Below, one piece after another: positions 17,757-26,878 of a stretch of 64,000 bases of DNA. A program made the position numbers and the translations under genes. The notes under the pieces are model-generated. The model was not told the origin of the DNA, searched no databases, and saw only the letters and a program-made list of their open reading frames with translations. Positions within the stretch are counted from its first letter, which is position 1. Each line of letters opens with the position of its first letter. The DNA is from Bacteroidota bacterium (GTDB lineage: Bacteria; Bacteroidota; Bacteroidia; Chitinophagales; Saprospiraceae), in the NCBI GenBank assembly GCA_020160935.1, contig JAIUPL010000021.1, positions 45,917 to 109,916 of the forward strand, in the 5' to 3' direction.

Positions 17757-18671
17757 ATGAGAATTGTGTATCTCGGCACACCCGAATTTGCGGTTGCGCC
17801 ACTTCGTGTGTTACTGGAAAACGGATATCAGGTAGTGGGTGTTGTAACCGCGCCCGACAAACCCGGCGGAAGAATGGGTTTGCAGGTATCGGCAGTGAAA
17901 AAATTTGCCCTCGACCACGGGCTCCCTGTTCTTCAACCTGAAAAACTTAAAAATCCTGATTTTTTGGAACAATTACGCGCCTGGAAGGCTGACCTTCAGA
18001 TAGTTGTCGCCTTTCGGATGCTTCCGGAAATTGTATGGAATATGCCACCTATGGGTACCATGAACCTGCATGGCTCCCTTTTGCCCAAGTACCGCGGGGC
18101 AGCGCCCATAAACTGGGCCGTCATCAATGGTGAACAGGAAACGGGTTTAACTACCTTCTTGCTAAAACATGAAATCGATACCGGCGACCTGCTTTTCCAG
18201 GAACGCATAGCAATAGGGGAAAATGAAACCGCTGGCGAATTACACGATCGCATGATGGAAGCCGGCGCTGGTCTTGTATTGAAATCCGTGCAAGCCCTTG
18301 AGAATAAAACAGTTGTACCGTTTCCTCAGGAAGAAACAGAAGCAACACATGCGCCGAAAATCTTTACGGAAACGTGTAAAATCGACTTCCAAAAGCCACT
18401 CCAGACGGTACACAACTTTGTTCGTGGACTAAGCCCCTACCCCGGTGCATGGACCGAACTCGATGGCAAAACCCTGAAAATATTGCGCGCCCAAAAAACA
18501 AATGGCGCCCCTTCTGTACCACCCGGCACTTTTATTTCCGATGGAAAAAACCACTTGCGCGTCAGCACTTCCGACGGCTTTCTCGATATTCTGGAACTCC
18601 AAATGGAGGGAAAACGCCGAATGGGTGTGAAAGAGTTTTTGAACGGGTATCGGTTGGGGGGAGGGATTTAG
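17757..18671 (+). CDS. fmt: methionyl-tRNA formyltransferase
   Basis: 304 residues. It formylates initiator Met-tRNA using 10-formyl-tetrahydrofolate. The N-terminal domain has LGTPEFAV, the signature NLHGSLLPKYRGAAPINWA, and EIDTGDLL; the C-terminal OB-like domain follows (VRGLSPYPGAWTEL). Length is normal. The stop TAG is embedded in the first word of the following tandem-word hairpin. Divergent from the OmpA gene with 59 bases between starts. Confidence 0.96.
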   Translation: MRIVYLGTPEFAVAPLRVLLENGYQVVGVVTAPDKPGGRMGLQVSAVKKFALDHGLPVLQPEKLKNPDFLEQLRAWKADLQIVVAFRMLPEIVWNMPPMGTMNLHGSLLPKYRGAAPINWAVINGEQETGLTTFLLKHEIDTGDLLFQERIAIGENETAGELHDRMMEAGAGLVLKSVQALENKTVVPFPQEETEATHAPKIFTETCKIDFQKPLQTVHNFVRGLSPYPGAWTELDGKTLKILRAQKTNGAPSVPPGTFISDGKNHLRVSTSDGFLDILELQMEGKRRMGVKEFLNGYRLGGGI

Positions 18672-18804
18672 TGTTTTGGTGTTTATGTGTTTTGGTGTTT
18701 TTGTGTTTTGGTGGGCTTCGCTCTTGATATTTGAGAATAGTTCTTTCGAAAAACCAAGAGCGAAGCCCACAAAAACACATAAACACTAAAACACCAAAAC
18801 ACAA
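18667..18804. repeat. intergenic tandem-word hairpin (GTGTTTTG)
   Basis: The left arm is about six copies of GTGTTTTG-like words; the right arm is the complement (CACAAAAACACATAAACAC...). The inner stem GTGGGCTTCGCTCTTG pairs with CAAGAGCGAAGCCCAC. The same inner core recurs at 42.06-42.12 kb. It lies between convergent fmt and the SPOR gene and contains the fmt stop. Confidence 0.9.
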
Positions 18805-18808
18805 ACCA

Positions 18809-19498
18809 TCACTGCTTGCTCCGGTCAAAAACCGCCGCATCCACGCCTTTTTCCTCTAGTTTGTCTACGACCCGGATGGCAGCATTTTTATCATTGGAAC
18901 GGAACACCACCACAGCGGCCTTGCCGTCGGAGGTTTTTGAAATTTCAGCATTCGGGTAGCCCAAACGAATCACTTCCTCCAGGCGGCGGCGAGCGCCTTC
19001 CATTTGGCTAAACGTTCCTGCTCTAACAGCCCAGCGGCCTGCGCCCGGGCCTTTTACAGCAGCGACACCTTTGGACGCAGTAGGCGTTGTGGTGGTCGTA
19101 GCAGGTTTGGATGTAGTAGTGGCAGGTTTTGCGGTTGTAGTGGTCGACTTACCCGTTGTAGTAGCCGTTGTTGTCGGCTTGGAGGTAGTCGCAGGCGTCT
19201 GGGTAGCAGGCGTAGTTTTGGATGTAGTAGAAACCGAAGAACTCGTTGTCGGAGATTCTTTTTCTATTCCGTTTGAAGTCGTCGTCGTTGAAGTAGCATC
19301 ACCTGTGTATGCACTTCCTGTAGATGTGGTATCATCCCGCACATAGCCCATATCGCGAAGTGTTTTTTGCAGTTCAGCCTCTTCTTCTGCAAGGCGTTTT
19401 TTGGATTCCTGCATTTGGCAGGCTTTGTATCCGGCGGCAATGATCAACAGGGCAAGCAACGCGTAGAGCAGGTATGTAAGCAGATTATTGGTCTTCAT
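18809..19498 (-). CDS. SPOR domain protein with Thr/Ala/Pro-rich linker
   Basis: 229 residues. A single N-terminal membrane anchor (LLTYLLYALLALLIIAAGY) is followed by a short charged coil. A long low-complexity linker of about 90 residues consists of TTT, TSKPAT and TTKP runs. A C-terminal SPOR domain (WAVRAGTFSQMEGARRRLEEV ...) ends the protein. SPOR domains bind denuded peptidoglycan at division or outgrowth sites. The linker is encoded by repetitive triplets and is likely length-variable between strains. Confidence 0.82.
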   Translation of the reverse strand: MKTNNLLTYLLYALLALLIIAAGYKACQMQESKKRLAEEEAELQKTLRDMGYVRDDTTSTGSAYTGDATSTTTTSNGIEKESPTTSSSVSTTSKTTPATQTPATTSKPTTTATTTGKSTTTTAKPATTTSKPATTTTTPTASKGVAAVKGPGAGRWAVRAGTFSQMEGARRRLEEVIRLGYPNAEISKTSDGKAAVVVFRSNDKNAAIRVVDKLEEKGVDAAVFDRSKQ

Positions 19499-19618
19499 AT
19501 GACGAGAATGTTTAATAAAGGTTAAGATTCAGGTTTCAGCCGCCGAAAGGTAGTGGACCCGAACGATTGCTGTATTAAATTTGATTGAAAATCTTTGTTT
19601 TATGTACACGCAACCCTT

Positions 19619-21490
19619 TCAGGCGCCCCATTTGTTGTCGGCTGGATTTACATCCGGGATAGTTCGATTACCCAGTTCTACTTTCACAACTTTTTTTCCC
19701 GCAGGACATGGAATCCGAAGGTTGTGTTGCCCATCTTTCCAAACAACAGCGGTTTTGTGTACAGTTGTTTTGGTACCATCTGAAAAAGATATTTCCAGGT
19801 GAACCGGCACAGGAATATTCCCTTTTTGTTCAACGATTACCACCTGCGCATGAGCAGCCTCGTCGCTGATCACACCCTGAACAGCCAGATCAGGATATCC
19901 CCATTCAAAAAACCAGGCACGCCAGAACCAATCAAGGTTCTCTCCGGATGCTTCATTCCAGGTTTGAAAAAAATCGAATGGCGCAGGGTGTTTCCCTTTC
20001 CAGCGATCCATATACGTGGTCATGCAGGTGTGAAATTTATCATACCCCAGCAGATCGAGCAAGGTGAAATACGCATTTTGGGGGCGTTGGTAGGAGGCAT
20101 TGCGATAGGCCACGCTCAAATTGCGTGATTTAACCATCGGAGGTACATCATCTTCCGTGCCGGCGATGGGTGAGTAGGGCCTTACCCTTCCCAGCGTATG
20201 CCCCGAAAGCGAATCGGACAATTTAAAATCGAAAAAAGCAGCCCAGCCTTCATCCATCCAGGCATAATCCTGTTCGTTGATGCCCATCATGAAAGGGAAA
20301 TAGGTGTGGCTCACTTCGTGTATCGTGAGAGTCATCGGCGACTCCGGGGCTACGCTTGCATCATTGCACATCATGGGGAATTCCATCCCGTCATTGCCGT
20401 TAAAAACCGTCATAACCGGATAGGGAAACGGATAACCCGGCAGCCAGGTACTCATCAGGCGAATGCCATCGGCAGCAATGCGTGCTACTTTTGGATAATC
20501 CAGCGATGAGGTATTATACACTGCACTGACAAATGTTCGGCGACCGGTTTTGTCGTCTACTACGGTCGAGGTGGCATCCCAATTAAAGTGATTGCTCGTA
20601 CCAAAGGCAAAGTCCGGCACATCGGTTGCTGTAAAGCGGAAAGACTGGGCATTTTTGCTTTTGAAAACGCCCCCTGTGATCAGTTCTTTTTCGGTAAAAA
20701 TAGAAGATACTTCACTCGCTGTGTGCGCCTTGTTCCAGCGCTCATAGTAGGTGGGAGACAGAATATCCCCTGCATTTTGCCATTCTCCTGTTGCCCACAC
20801 CTGAAAACCGGCAGGCATGGTAATCGTCACATCGTAATCGTTGAAATCGTTGTAAAACTCTTGCAATCCTGTGTAGGAGTGTGAGGCCCAGCCATTCATA
20901 TCGTCGTAAACGGCAATTTGCGGGTACCAGTACGCCACGAAAAAAGAGGATGAATCGCAGATACACTCCCGCGCTGCACTTTCTGCCTCGGGCAGTCGAT
21001 AAGACCATTTTACCGAAAGTGTACCCTTGGAACCTCCGGGTAAAGGTTTGTCTTTCAAGGGAATATCCAAAAATGTCTGAAAACGCCTGTATTTATCCGG
21101 CGCAATTTCCTGTCCATTCCAGCGGATCGACTCAATACGTACACCGTCGTCTACATCTGAAGCATCTACTTCAAAAGAGCGCGGAACACCTTTTCTGTAC
21201 AAGTCGTGTTGTAATTTGATACGAATCAATGGAAGCGAGTCGGGACTGTTATTAGAATACGTCACCGTTTCTTCACCTGTCAGCAAATGCGTTTTAGGGT
21301 CGAGGGAGGCCGTAATTATATACCGGGCTTTATTTTGCCAGTAGCGACTGCCTGGCTTGCCATCCCAACTTCGGGTACCTTTTTCGTAAGATTTCTGGAT
21401 ATTTCGGGGTACAAAGAGGGTTGTTTGGCCAAATATTGACAAGGCTGTCAACAGCAAGAGAAGGCCTGTAGAGCAAAAACGATTCAACAT
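19619..21490 (-). CDS. M1 family metallopeptidase (secreted)
   Basis: About 623 residues from ATG 21490, which opens a signal peptide (MLNRFCSTGLLLLLTALSIFGQ). An M1 aminopeptidase-type N-terminal beta domain precedes the catalytic domain with DGMEFPMM (the GAMEN-equivalent) and zinc motif HEVSH, with the third ligand Glu 18 residues later in WMDEGWA. Upstream in-frame starts exist but precede the signal peptide. No type IX sorting tail is evident; the C-terminus is a short beta segment. Confidence 0.88.
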   Translation of the reverse strand: MLNRFCSTGLLLLLTALSIFGQTTLFVPRNIQKSYEKGTRSWDGKPGSRYWQNKARYIITASLDPKTHLLTGEETVTYSNNSPDSLPLIRIKLQHDLYRKGVPRSFEVDASDVDDGVRIESIRWNGQEIAPDKYRRFQTFLDIPLKDKPLPGGSKGTLSVKWSYRLPEAESAARECICDSSSFFVAYWYPQIAVYDDMNGWASHSYTGLQEFYNDFNDYDVTITMPAGFQVWATGEWQNAGDILSPTYYERWNKAHTASEVSSIFTEKELITGGVFKSKNAQSFRFTATDVPDFAFGTSNHFNWDATSTVVDDKTGRRTFVSAVYNTSSLDYPKVARIAADGIRLMSTWLPGYPFPYPVMTVFNGNDGMEFPMMCNDASVAPESPMTLTIHEVSHTYFPFMMGINEQDYAWMDEGWAAFFDFKLSDSLSGHTLGRVRPYSPIAGTEDDVPPMVKSRNLSVAYRNASYQRPQNAYFTLLDLLGYDKFHTCMTTYMDRWKGKHPAPFDFFQTWNEASGENLDWFWRAWFFEWGYPDLAVQGVISDEAAHAQVVIVEQKGNIPVPVHLEISFSDGTKTTVHKTAVVWKDGQHNLRIPCPAGKKVVKVELGNRTIPDVNPADNKWGA

Positions 21491-21724
21491 GATATGAGTA
21501 TGTGCAAGTAAATGGATGTCGGGAAAGCAAAAGCAGTCCAGGAAACAATGGCCGGCAAAGATATGAATGGAAGAACATCGATTTGCTGCTGTAAATTCCA
21601 TGTGTCGCTACTTCATCCGGGGCCATCCGTTTTAAGACGCTGTTGATCGAATTATCTACGCCTTCAACTTGTTATCAGCCATTTTAGGATACAACTTTGC
21701 ATTTCCATTTTTCAAACAAACAGC

Positions 21725-22309
21725 ATGACACCATATAAAAATTTTAGCCAAAGCCAGTCCTGGAGCAGTAGGGTACGAAAAGGCGCATTGTACGTAGCCG
21801 TTTCCGCTCTGCTGGCCGTTCCCGCTGCTTGTGGCAGCGATAATGGTTCCGATTGGGAGGAAGTTACTGTAGAAGAACCTACCAAAGGCGTTGTTACAAC
21901 AGTAGAAGAAACCGAGCCAGGTCAGTTCACCGTGGCTGGCGAACAAATCGTGGACACGCGCGATCAGTCGAGGGTGATTGTAAAACACCTCGATGGAAAA
22001 ATCGACACGCTCAGCCTGGCGCAGGCACGCGGACTGGTAGGCTCGCAGGATACTGTACGTCAGACAACGGTTGTTCATCAACACCATGGCGGATTCGGAC
22101 TGGGGCATATTCTCTGGTGGAGCGCCATGGGCCATATGATGGGCCGCAGTTTTGGATCGCCAGCACCAGCCTATGTGTATCGCAACGGCTCGGCGATGGG
22201 TAATACAGCCTCCGAATTGCGCCGTACCTCGGTGAGCAGAACTGTAAAAGTGCCCGCAAAAAGCCGCAGCGGATTTTTTAAAGGGTTTGGAAGAAGTTCA
22301 AGATCATGA
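21725..22309 (+). CDS. YgiB-like exported protein partnered with YgiC
   Basis: 194 residues. A basic N-terminus and hydrophobic stretch (GALYVAVSALLAVPAACGS) end in a lipobox-like AAC. An acidic segment follows, then a His/Gly-rich HQHHGGFGLGHILWWSAMGHMMGRSFG, and a basic Ser-rich tail. The layout (lipoprotein signal, MMGR-type hydrophobic patch, T/S/R-rich tail) and position directly before a YgiC-type gene parallel E. coli YgiB. Residue-level similarity is weak, so homology is an inference. Its stop overlaps the next start (ATGA). Confidence 0.6.
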   Translation: MTPYKNFSQSQSWSSRVRKGALYVAVSALLAVPAACGSDNGSDWEEVTVEEPTKGVVTTVEETEPGQFTVAGEQIVDTRDQSRVIVKHLDGKIDTLSLAQARGLVGSQDTVRQTTVVHQHHGGFGLGHILWWSAMGHMMGRSFGSPAPAYVYRNGSAMGNTASELRRTSVSRTVKVPAKSRSGFFKGFGRSSRS

Positions 22310-23490
22310 TCAGGAAAAAATCGATTTCTCAATTGCCCAATCAGGTTTTTCGCGATCTGGGTTGGGACTACTTTATATCAGACGAAGCCGCCGATTATCT
22401 GACTACCGAACTGGTATTGGTGCAGGATAAAGAACGGGATGCATTTTACGAAACCGGAAACAGGCTTTACGACCTGTTTGTACAGGCGGGCACTTATGTC
22501 TTGCAGCACCATTTGCTCGATGAACTCGGTATTCCACGCAATCTGCACGAGTTGATCCGCCTGAGTTGGGACGACGACCGACACCTGCACCTCTTCGGGC
22601 GTTTCGATTTTGCAGGAGGCGTGGATGGGTTACCCATTAAATTGCTGGAGTTTAATGCGGATACACCGACATCCCTGCCCGAAACTGCCATTATCCAATG
22701 GGGACAACTCAAGGCCAATAACCTGCCGGATGATGCTCAATTCAATCATGTGTACGATGCGCTGATCGACAATTTTGAGCGCCTGAAATCGCTCAATCCC
22801 GATCGGGAGCCCGCTATTCTCTTTAGCACTTTGAGAAATGCCCAGGAAGATGACGACAATGTTTCATTATTGGCAGCCGCAGCGGCTGAAGCCGGTTTTG
22901 AAACACGTTTTTGTTATGTAGACGAGGTGCATTTTTCAGAAATGGAAGGGATTTTTGCGCCCGACAAGGGCCGGGATACTTTCACCCGATTTGATTTCTG
23001 GTTCAAATTGGTGCCCTGGGAGTACATTGCACAGGATGAGCCGGAATTGTGTAATATCCTCACACGAATAGTGCAGCGCGACCTGGCGGTAGTATTAAAC
23101 CCTGCCTATACCATGCTTTTTCAATCGAAAGCCATTTTGAAATACTTGTGGGATCTGTTTCCGGACGATCCGGCGCTGCTGGAAGCCACTTTGGTGGAGC
23201 CTGTGGGTAAAAGCAATTTCCCCTTTGTACAAAAAGTCTTTTTTGGCCGGGAAGGCGCCAATGTTAGCATACACGATGAAATAGGGCTGCCTGTAGAAGT
23301 GCGACAGGGTGAGTATGAGCAACAAAAAAGCGTTTATCAGGCATTGGCACAACTTGCACGCGATGAGTCAGGCTACTATTACCAGGCGGGAATATTTTTT
23401 GCTTTCGAAGCCTGCGGCCTTGGATTCCGACGTAGCCAACAACGTATTATCGACAATGGGGCTCAATTCGTGGGGCATATGATCGAATAA
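22306..23490 (+). CDS. glutathionylspermidine synthase-like ATP-grasp protein (YgiC/YjfC family)
   Basis: 394 residues with the family's ATP-grasp C-terminal synthetase fold. ADTPTSLPE near residue 118, FWFKLVPWEY near residue 230, NPAYTMLFQSKAIL near residue 265 and FFGREGANVSI near residue 310 are characteristic. E. coli relatives YgiC/YjfC lack proven glutathionylspermidine activity, so the substrate is open. Translationally coupled to the preceding YgiB-like gene. Confidence 0.88.
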   Translation: MIRKKSISQLPNQVFRDLGWDYFISDEAADYLTTELVLVQDKERDAFYETGNRLYDLFVQAGTYVLQHHLLDELGIPRNLHELIRLSWDDDRHLHLFGRFDFAGGVDGLPIKLLEFNADTPTSLPETAIIQWGQLKANNLPDDAQFNHVYDALIDNFERLKSLNPDREPAILFSTLRNAQEDDDNVSLLAAAAAEAGFETRFCYVDEVHFSEMEGIFAPDKGRDTFTRFDFWFKLVPWEYIAQDEPELCNILTRIVQRDLAVVLNPAYTMLFQSKAILKYLWDLFPDDPALLEATLVEPVGKSNFPFVQKVFFGREGANVSIHDEIGLPVEVRQGEYEQQKSVYQALAQLARDESGYYYQAGIFFAFEACGLGFRRSQQRIIDNGAQFVGHMIE

Positions 23491-23639
23491 TTTGCGAAAT
23501 AAAAATTTTTAACCTCAAGAAGCAACCTGGGCGTGAATTTGTTCGTGTTATAGTGATTCAGAAGAAAAAATGAGGTTATCAAATCGTTTTTTTAGCGTTT
23601 ATCGGACTAAAAAATTTCCATGGCAAAATTTAAACTTTC

Positions 23640-23647
23640 TATATTTG
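23640..23647 (+). promoter_or_regulatory. -7 box TATATTTG upstream of the M43 protease gene
   Basis: TATATTTG in an AT-rich 275-base intergenic region; the predicted leader is about 110 bases. Otherwise the interval between YgiC and the protease shows no gene. Confidence 0.5.
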
Positions 23648-23765
23648 CCCTGCGAAAATTCTCTCCGATCTTAAAAACGAAAATGAAAATTTGGCTTCAT
23701 TTAACCTGCCTTTCTGAATAACATCAACATAAACTGTTCATTTTCAAACCTTTACTGTCTTAATC

Positions 23766-25715
23766 ATGATTCGAAACCTACTGCTTGCTATGGGCGCATT
23801 CCTGCTCGTGGCTTTCAATGCCTCCGCCCAACGTGTTTGCGCTTCACATGATGTACTGGAAGAACAACTCATGAACAACCCGATCCTCCGTGAAAAAATG
23901 GAGGAAATCGAACGTCACACCGAAGATTTCATCAACACACCGCCCGGCGTGCGCGAACGCGTACAGGTTACTATTCCGGTGGTGGTGAACGTAGTTTGGA
24001 ACACGGCTTCTGAGAACATCAGCGACGCCCAGATTCAGTCACAAATCGATGTTCTGAACCAGGACTTTCGCGCAACCAATGCCGACCGTACGAATACGCC
24101 TGCTATCTTCTCCAGCCTGATTGCCGACTTTGAAATCAACTTCTGCCTGGCTACTCAAGACCCAAGCGGCAACGCAACTACCGGTATCCGTCGCCAGCAA
24201 ACGTCCACTACTGCTTTCTCGAGCAACGACGCTGTGAAGTTCACGGCGCAGGGTGGTCTGGACGCATGGGATCGCAACAAATACCTCAACCTGTGGGTAT
24301 GCGACCTGAGCGGCGGCCTGCTGGGCTACGCTCAATTCCCTGGCGGCGCTGCTGCTACGGATGGCGTGGTGTGCGACTACCTGTACTTTGGTACAGTAGG
24401 TGTTGCTACAGCACCTTTCAACAAAGGCCGTACTGCTACGCACGAAATTGGCCACTGGCTGAACCTGCGCCACATCTGGGGCGATGCCAACTGCGGCAGC
24501 GACCTCGTGAGCGATACGCCTACGCACAACACCTCTAATGCTGGTTGCCCAACTTACCCGCATTTGTCTACCTGCTCTGGCACGCCGGTTGAAATGACCA
24601 TGAACTACATGGACTACACCGACGATGCTTGCATGTACATGTTTACTGCAGGTCAGAAAGCACGTGCACAGGCGCTGTTCGCTACCGGCGGCAGCCGCGT
24701 TTCGCTGCTGACTTCGCCGGGTTGCCAACCACCTTCCGGTGGTGGTACCTGCGCAGTGGCTTCCGGCCTGAGCGCTACCAGCATTACACAAACGGGCGCA
24801 ACCCTGAGTTGGTCGGCTGCCAGTGGCGCTGTTTCCTACAACCTGCAGTACAAACTGTCGTCGTCTGCTACCTGGACTACCATCACAGGTATCACTACTA
24901 CTTCGCGCAGCCTGACAGGCCTGACCGCTAACAGCACCTACAACTACCAGGTTCAAACGGTTTGCAGCGGTTCTTCTGCTGTTTACTCTACTGCTGCTTC
25001 GTTCACTACGCTGGCTTCCGGCGGTGGTACTTGCACAGATACCTACGAGTCGAACAACACCCGCAATACAGCCAAATCGCCTCCAGTCAACACCACCTTC
25101 ACCGCTCAGATTGCTTCTGCTTCTGATGTAGACTGGTACAAGTTTGCCAATACATCTGCTACAAGCCGCATCAAAGTCGACCTGACTACCCTGCCAGCCG
25201 ACTACGATGTACGCCTGTATCGCGGTACCAGCAATACTATCCTGGCTGTTTCTGAAAATGCAGGTACAACTGATGAAGTGTTGATTTACAACACGACGAC
25301 TGTATCGACCAGTTACTACGCGTATGTGTATGGCTACAATGGTGCATTCAGCAACACCCAGTGCTACACCATCCGTATCAGCCTGAGCAGCAGCAACTTC
25401 CGTACCGACGGCAGCACCGACGGTGAAGTACAGGAACTGGAGATCCCTGTTATCTTTGAAAATGCAGCATTCGGTATGTTCCCGAACCCGGCTGGCGAAC
25501 AGGTTACCGTGGAAGTTCCGATGGAAGCCGATGCTGACGTTCAGGTAACGATCGTTGATCCATCCGGCAAAGCAGCCATCCAGCAAAACCGTGTAATGGG
25601 TAAAGGCGACAATCGCATGAACTTCGATATTAGCCGCCTCGCTAACGGTATCTACTTCGTAGAAGTACGGAATGGCGATTCGAAAAGCACCCGCAAACTC
25701 GTGGTTCAGCGCTAA
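23766..25715 (+). CDS. secreted M43 (pappalysin) zinc protease with T9SS sorting tail
   Basis: 649 residues. A signal peptide (LLLAMGAFLLVAFNASAQ) leads to a pro-region and an M43 catalytic domain with zinc motif HEIGHWLNLRH at about 226-236 and Met-turn MNYMDYTDD. A fibronectin type III domain (about 330-415) follows, then a PPC-like beta domain (ESNNTRNTAKSP to about 545). The C-terminal type IX sorting domain contains FPNPAGEQV ... NGIYFVEV ... RKLVVQR. Likely extracellular or surface-attached. Followed by a strong intrinsic terminator. Confidence 0.95.
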   Translation: MIRNLLLAMGAFLLVAFNASAQRVCASHDVLEEQLMNNPILREKMEEIERHTEDFINTPPGVRERVQVTIPVVVNVVWNTASENISDAQIQSQIDVLNQDFRATNADRTNTPAIFSSLIADFEINFCLATQDPSGNATTGIRRQQTSTTAFSSNDAVKFTAQGGLDAWDRNKYLNLWVCDLSGGLLGYAQFPGGAAATDGVVCDYLYFGTVGVATAPFNKGRTATHEIGHWLNLRHIWGDANCGSDLVSDTPTHNTSNAGCPTYPHLSTCSGTPVEMTMNYMDYTDDACMYMFTAGQKARAQALFATGGSRVSLLTSPGCQPPSGGGTCAVASGLSATSITQTGATLSWSAASGAVSYNLQYKLSSSATWTTITGITTTSRSLTGLTANSTYNYQVQTVCSGSSAVYSTAASFTTLASGGGTCTDTYESNNTRNTAKSPPVNTTFTAQIASASDVDWYKFANTSATSRIKVDLTTLPADYDVRLYRGTSNTILAVSENAGTTDEVLIYNTTTVSTSYYAYVYGYNGAFSNTQCYTIRISLSSSNFRTDGSTDGEVQELEIPVIFENAAFGMFPNPAGEQVTVEVPMEADADVQVTIVDPSGKAAIQQNRVMGKGDNRMNFDISRLANGIYFVEVRNGDSKSTRKLVVQR

Positions 25716-25746
25716 TCAACACGCTGACAACCAGTTAAAATAATCA

Positions 25747-25781
25747 GGGCGGCTACTCGATATGAGTAGCCGCCCTTTTTT
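25747..25781 (+). terminator. strong intrinsic terminator after the protease gene
   Basis: A perfect 12-bp GC-rich stem (GGGCGGCTACTC with GAGTAGCCGCCC), a 5-base loop and six T's, starting 31 bases after the stop codon. Confidence 0.93.
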
Positions 25782-25819
25782 ATGTTTCGCAGGCATTTTT
25801 CGCGAGCAACAGAGATTCC

Positions 25820-26272
25820 TTATTTGCCTCTTTCCTGCATATCCGAGTAAAAAATTAAATTCCATTCACCATCTGACTGTTTTGCAAAACGGCGTTCAAT
25901 GCCAAACCCGCCAGCAGTGATGGTGATAAATTCAATAATCAGGTCATCACTCAATTTTTGAATCTGGCGTTTGTAATCACCGGAAGCATAATTCACCGGG
26001 TGGTGCATCAGCCAGGTTTCTTTTTGCCAGAAAATATCTTTTTTCGCATAATGTGTGCTGTCGGTTTGTTCGCTGGTATCTCCCTGAAGCGGCCAGGAAA
26101 TGTGTTCCAACTGATACAAACTGTCGGTATGGAATTTTTCATAAAAAGTATTAAAATCGGCCGGCAATGCAGCATCGGATGTTGTTACCGAATCGGCCTG
26201 GGCTGGCGTATTGTTGCGTTTACAGGCAACGATCAGAAAAGAGGCGCAAAGAAAAACCGGGAAAAATTTCAT
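25820..26272 (-). CDS. small lipoprotein, DUF4348-like
   Basis: 150 residues from ATG 26272, which opens a lipoprotein signal (FPVFLCASFLIVACKRNN; lipobox IVAC). The mature part (FNTFYEKFHTDSLYQLEHI ... WPLQGD ... FWQKETWLMH ... EWNLIFYSDM) resembles the DUF4348 pattern of Bacteroidota lipoproteins, though I cannot confirm this. Function unknown. An in-frame upstream start at 26368 would bury the signal peptide and is rejected. Confidence 0.68.
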   Translation of the reverse strand: MKFFPVFLCASFLIVACKRNNTPAQADSVTTSDAALPADFNTFYEKFHTDSLYQLEHISWPLQGDTSEQTDSTHYAKKDIFWQKETWLMHHPVNYASGDYKRQIQKLSDDLIIEFITITAGGFGIERRFAKQSDGEWNLIFYSDMQERGK

Positions 26273-26344
26273 AACACTTGTCAAATTTGAAATGGCAAAA
26301 GAGCGGTAAAAATAGAATGTCCCGCAAACGAAATTCAAGGGAAG

Positions 26345-26352
26345 TATATTTG
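26345..26352 (+). promoter_or_regulatory. -7 box TATATTTG for the DUF486 gene
   Basis: TATATTTG lies 31 bases before the ATG at 26384, a good match to TAnnTTTG. Confidence 0.48.
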
Positions 26353-26383
26353 CAGGCATACCCGTCAATTCGTAAAAAAATCC

Positions 26384-26749
26384 ATGAGAGGCATTTTCAC
26401 CATCCTGTTACTGATTCTTTCCAACATCTTCATGACCTTCGCCTGGTATGGTCATCTCAAATTCCAGGAATTCAAATTTTTTCAAAAAGCCGGCATTTTC
26501 GGACTTATCATAGCCAGTTGGCTTATTGCATTTCTGGAGTACAGCCTGATGGTGCCTGCCAACCGAATGGGATACAAGGAAAACGGCGGCCCTTTTACCC
26601 TTATCCAACTCAAAGTGATTCAGGAAGTAATCACCCTGCTTGTCTTTACCGCATTTACCTTGATATTTTTCAAAAACGAATCGTTCAAATGGAATCATTT
26701 CGTCGGATTCGGGCTGCTGGTGCTTGCGGTGTATTTTATTCGGAAGTGA
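26384..26749 (+). CDS. DUF486 / DMT-like small membrane protein
   Basis: 121 residues, four hydrophobic helices (IFTILLLILSNIFMTFAWYG; IFGLIIASWLIAFLEYSLM; VITLLVFTAFTLIFF; FVGFGLLVLAVYFI). VPANRMGY and the EMR-like length match the DUF486 family, related to small drug/metabolite transporters; substrate unknown. The stop TGA lies within the first word of the following GTGAGTG tandem tract. Confidence 0.88.
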   Translation: MRGIFTILLLILSNIFMTFAWYGHLKFQEFKFFQKAGIFGLIIASWLIAFLEYSLMVPANRMGYKENGGPFTLIQLKVIQEVITLLVFTAFTLIFFKNESFKWNHFVGFGLLVLAVYFIRK

Positions 26750-26853
26750 GTGGTGAGTGGTGAGTGGTGAGTGGTGAGTGGTGAGTGGTGAGTAGTGAGT
26801 GGCACATATAGCCCTGAAAGGGCGTATCCAATAGCACAGGGCAACGCCCTGTG
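26746..26853. repeat. GTGAGTG heptad tract joined to two small GC palindromes
   Basis: Seven to eight GTGAGTG words (26746-26802) begin at the DUF486 stop codon. They are followed by GCCCTGAAAGGGC (26811-26823) and CACAGGGC/GCCCTGTG (26835-26853). There is no complementary word arm, so it is one-sided. The palindromes resemble dispersed GCCCTG-type repeats of other bacteria. Confidence 0.8.
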
Positions 26854-26878
26854 GGGGTGTGGGCACATGAATAGGCAT

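Noticed and set aside
24039..25586. 515-codon minus-strand frame opposite the M43 protease
   Set aside because: Low-complexity Ser/Arg/Gly translation; the plus strand encodes catalytic, FN3 and sorting domains.
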